Assembly: GCA_013115145.1 (NCBI GenBank)
Contig: JAAPAO010000527.1
Location: forward strand, 5,300 to 25,410
Direction: 5' to 3'
Origin: Perkinsus chesapeaki
Lineage: Eukaryota > Perkinsozoa > Perkinsida > Perkinsidae
Length of the DNA: 20,111 bases
Positions 19,915 through 20,111 of the stretch are shown here, piece after piece. Position 1 is the stretch's first letter. Each line of letters starts with the position of its first letter. The notes under the pieces are model-generated. The model saw only the letters and a list, made by a program, of their open reading frames with translations. It was not told the DNA's origin and made no database searches. The position numbers and the translations under genes are program-made.

Positions 19915-20111
19915 TTAAAAGGCCTTGCCGTTGACCTGATGAACAGCGGAGCCGTCCTTGAAATAAGTTGCGATCTGCTTGGCAGCAGCAAGACCAGCCT
20001 TAACATTAGACTCAACAGTCTGAGCACCCATTTTCTTAGGAGTAACAATAAGCTGCTTCTTCATCTGATCGGGACCAATCTTCTCTCTCAATTCATCCAT
20101 CTTGTTGAAAC
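19915..20111 (-). CDS. D-3-phosphoglycerate dehydrogenase-like protein, C-terminal exon (partial)
   Basis: The C-terminal 65 codons of a D-isomer-specific 2-hydroxyacid dehydrogenase, most like 3-phosphoglycerate dehydrogenase, which oxidises 3-phosphoglycerate with NAD+ in serine synthesis. The segment LIVTPKKMGAQTVESN occupies the place of the family's TPHxGAxTxEAx active-site turn. It is followed by the helix AGLAAAKQIATYF and a DGSAVHQVN-type end, then TAA at 19917-19915. The reading frame is open to the window edge, so the NAD-binding core and the start are outside. The usual catalytic His is not seen: Lys-Lys occupies its place. Either this is a subfamily trait or the His is elsewhere. 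Being so short, the call could also fit a related dehydrogenase. Confidence 0.65.
   Translation of the reverse strand, partial: FNKMDELREKIGPDQMKKQLIVTPKKMGAQTVESNVKAGLAAAKQIATYFKDGSAVHQVNGKAF

Noticed and set aside
1-20111. CRISPR arrays, insertion sequences, prophage or bacterial operons.
   Set aside because: No repeat-spacer structure, transposase or Shine-Dalgarno-led gene series is present; all recognised genes are eukaryotic in structure except the intronless S41 gene.

Overview
The window is nuclear DNA of a flagellated protist, most likely a Perkinsus-type alveolate; the genus is an inference and no search was run. Supporting signs: genes are split by GT-AG introns, many only 40-51 nt long. 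An AG acceptor lies a few bases upstream of most start codons, as expected for spliced-leader trans-splicing. A gene for the flagellar transport protein IFT22 is present, and a prokaryote-type NhaA antiporter sits in an intron-rich eukaryotic gene.

Minus strand, in transcription order from 13020 down to 1, four genes lie head to tail. They are RPC5 (RNA polymerase III subunit, 16 exons, 13020-7341), IFT22 (8 exons, 6863-4821), a small PDZ-like protein (5 exons, 4369-2866) and ALG9 (ER mannosyltransferase, 7 exons seen, 2763 to beyond base 1). Most of their exons are too short to stand out as open frames. I joined them by family similarity, GT-AG borders and matching splice phase; each complete gene closes as a whole number of codons (650, 191 and 180 including the stop).

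Plus strand: an NhaA-family Na+/H+ antiporter (6 exons, 13395-15931, 577 aa) diverges from RPC5 across a 374-bp gap. It is followed by an intronless, secreted S41-family peptidase-like protein (16735-19359, 874 aa) with a hydrophobic C-terminal tail. At the right edge, on the minus strand, is the 3' exon of a D-3-phosphoglycerate dehydrogenase-like gene (19915-20111).

These genes do not form one pathway; this is ordinary eukaryotic gene order (transcription, cilium, N-glycosylation, ion homeostasis, secretion, serine synthesis). Non-genic interest lies in intronic elements: a 35-bp tandem repeat, a GGA microsatellite, a tRNA-Glu-like relic and a 12-bp hairpin. There are also several short coding-like stretches that I could not assign.
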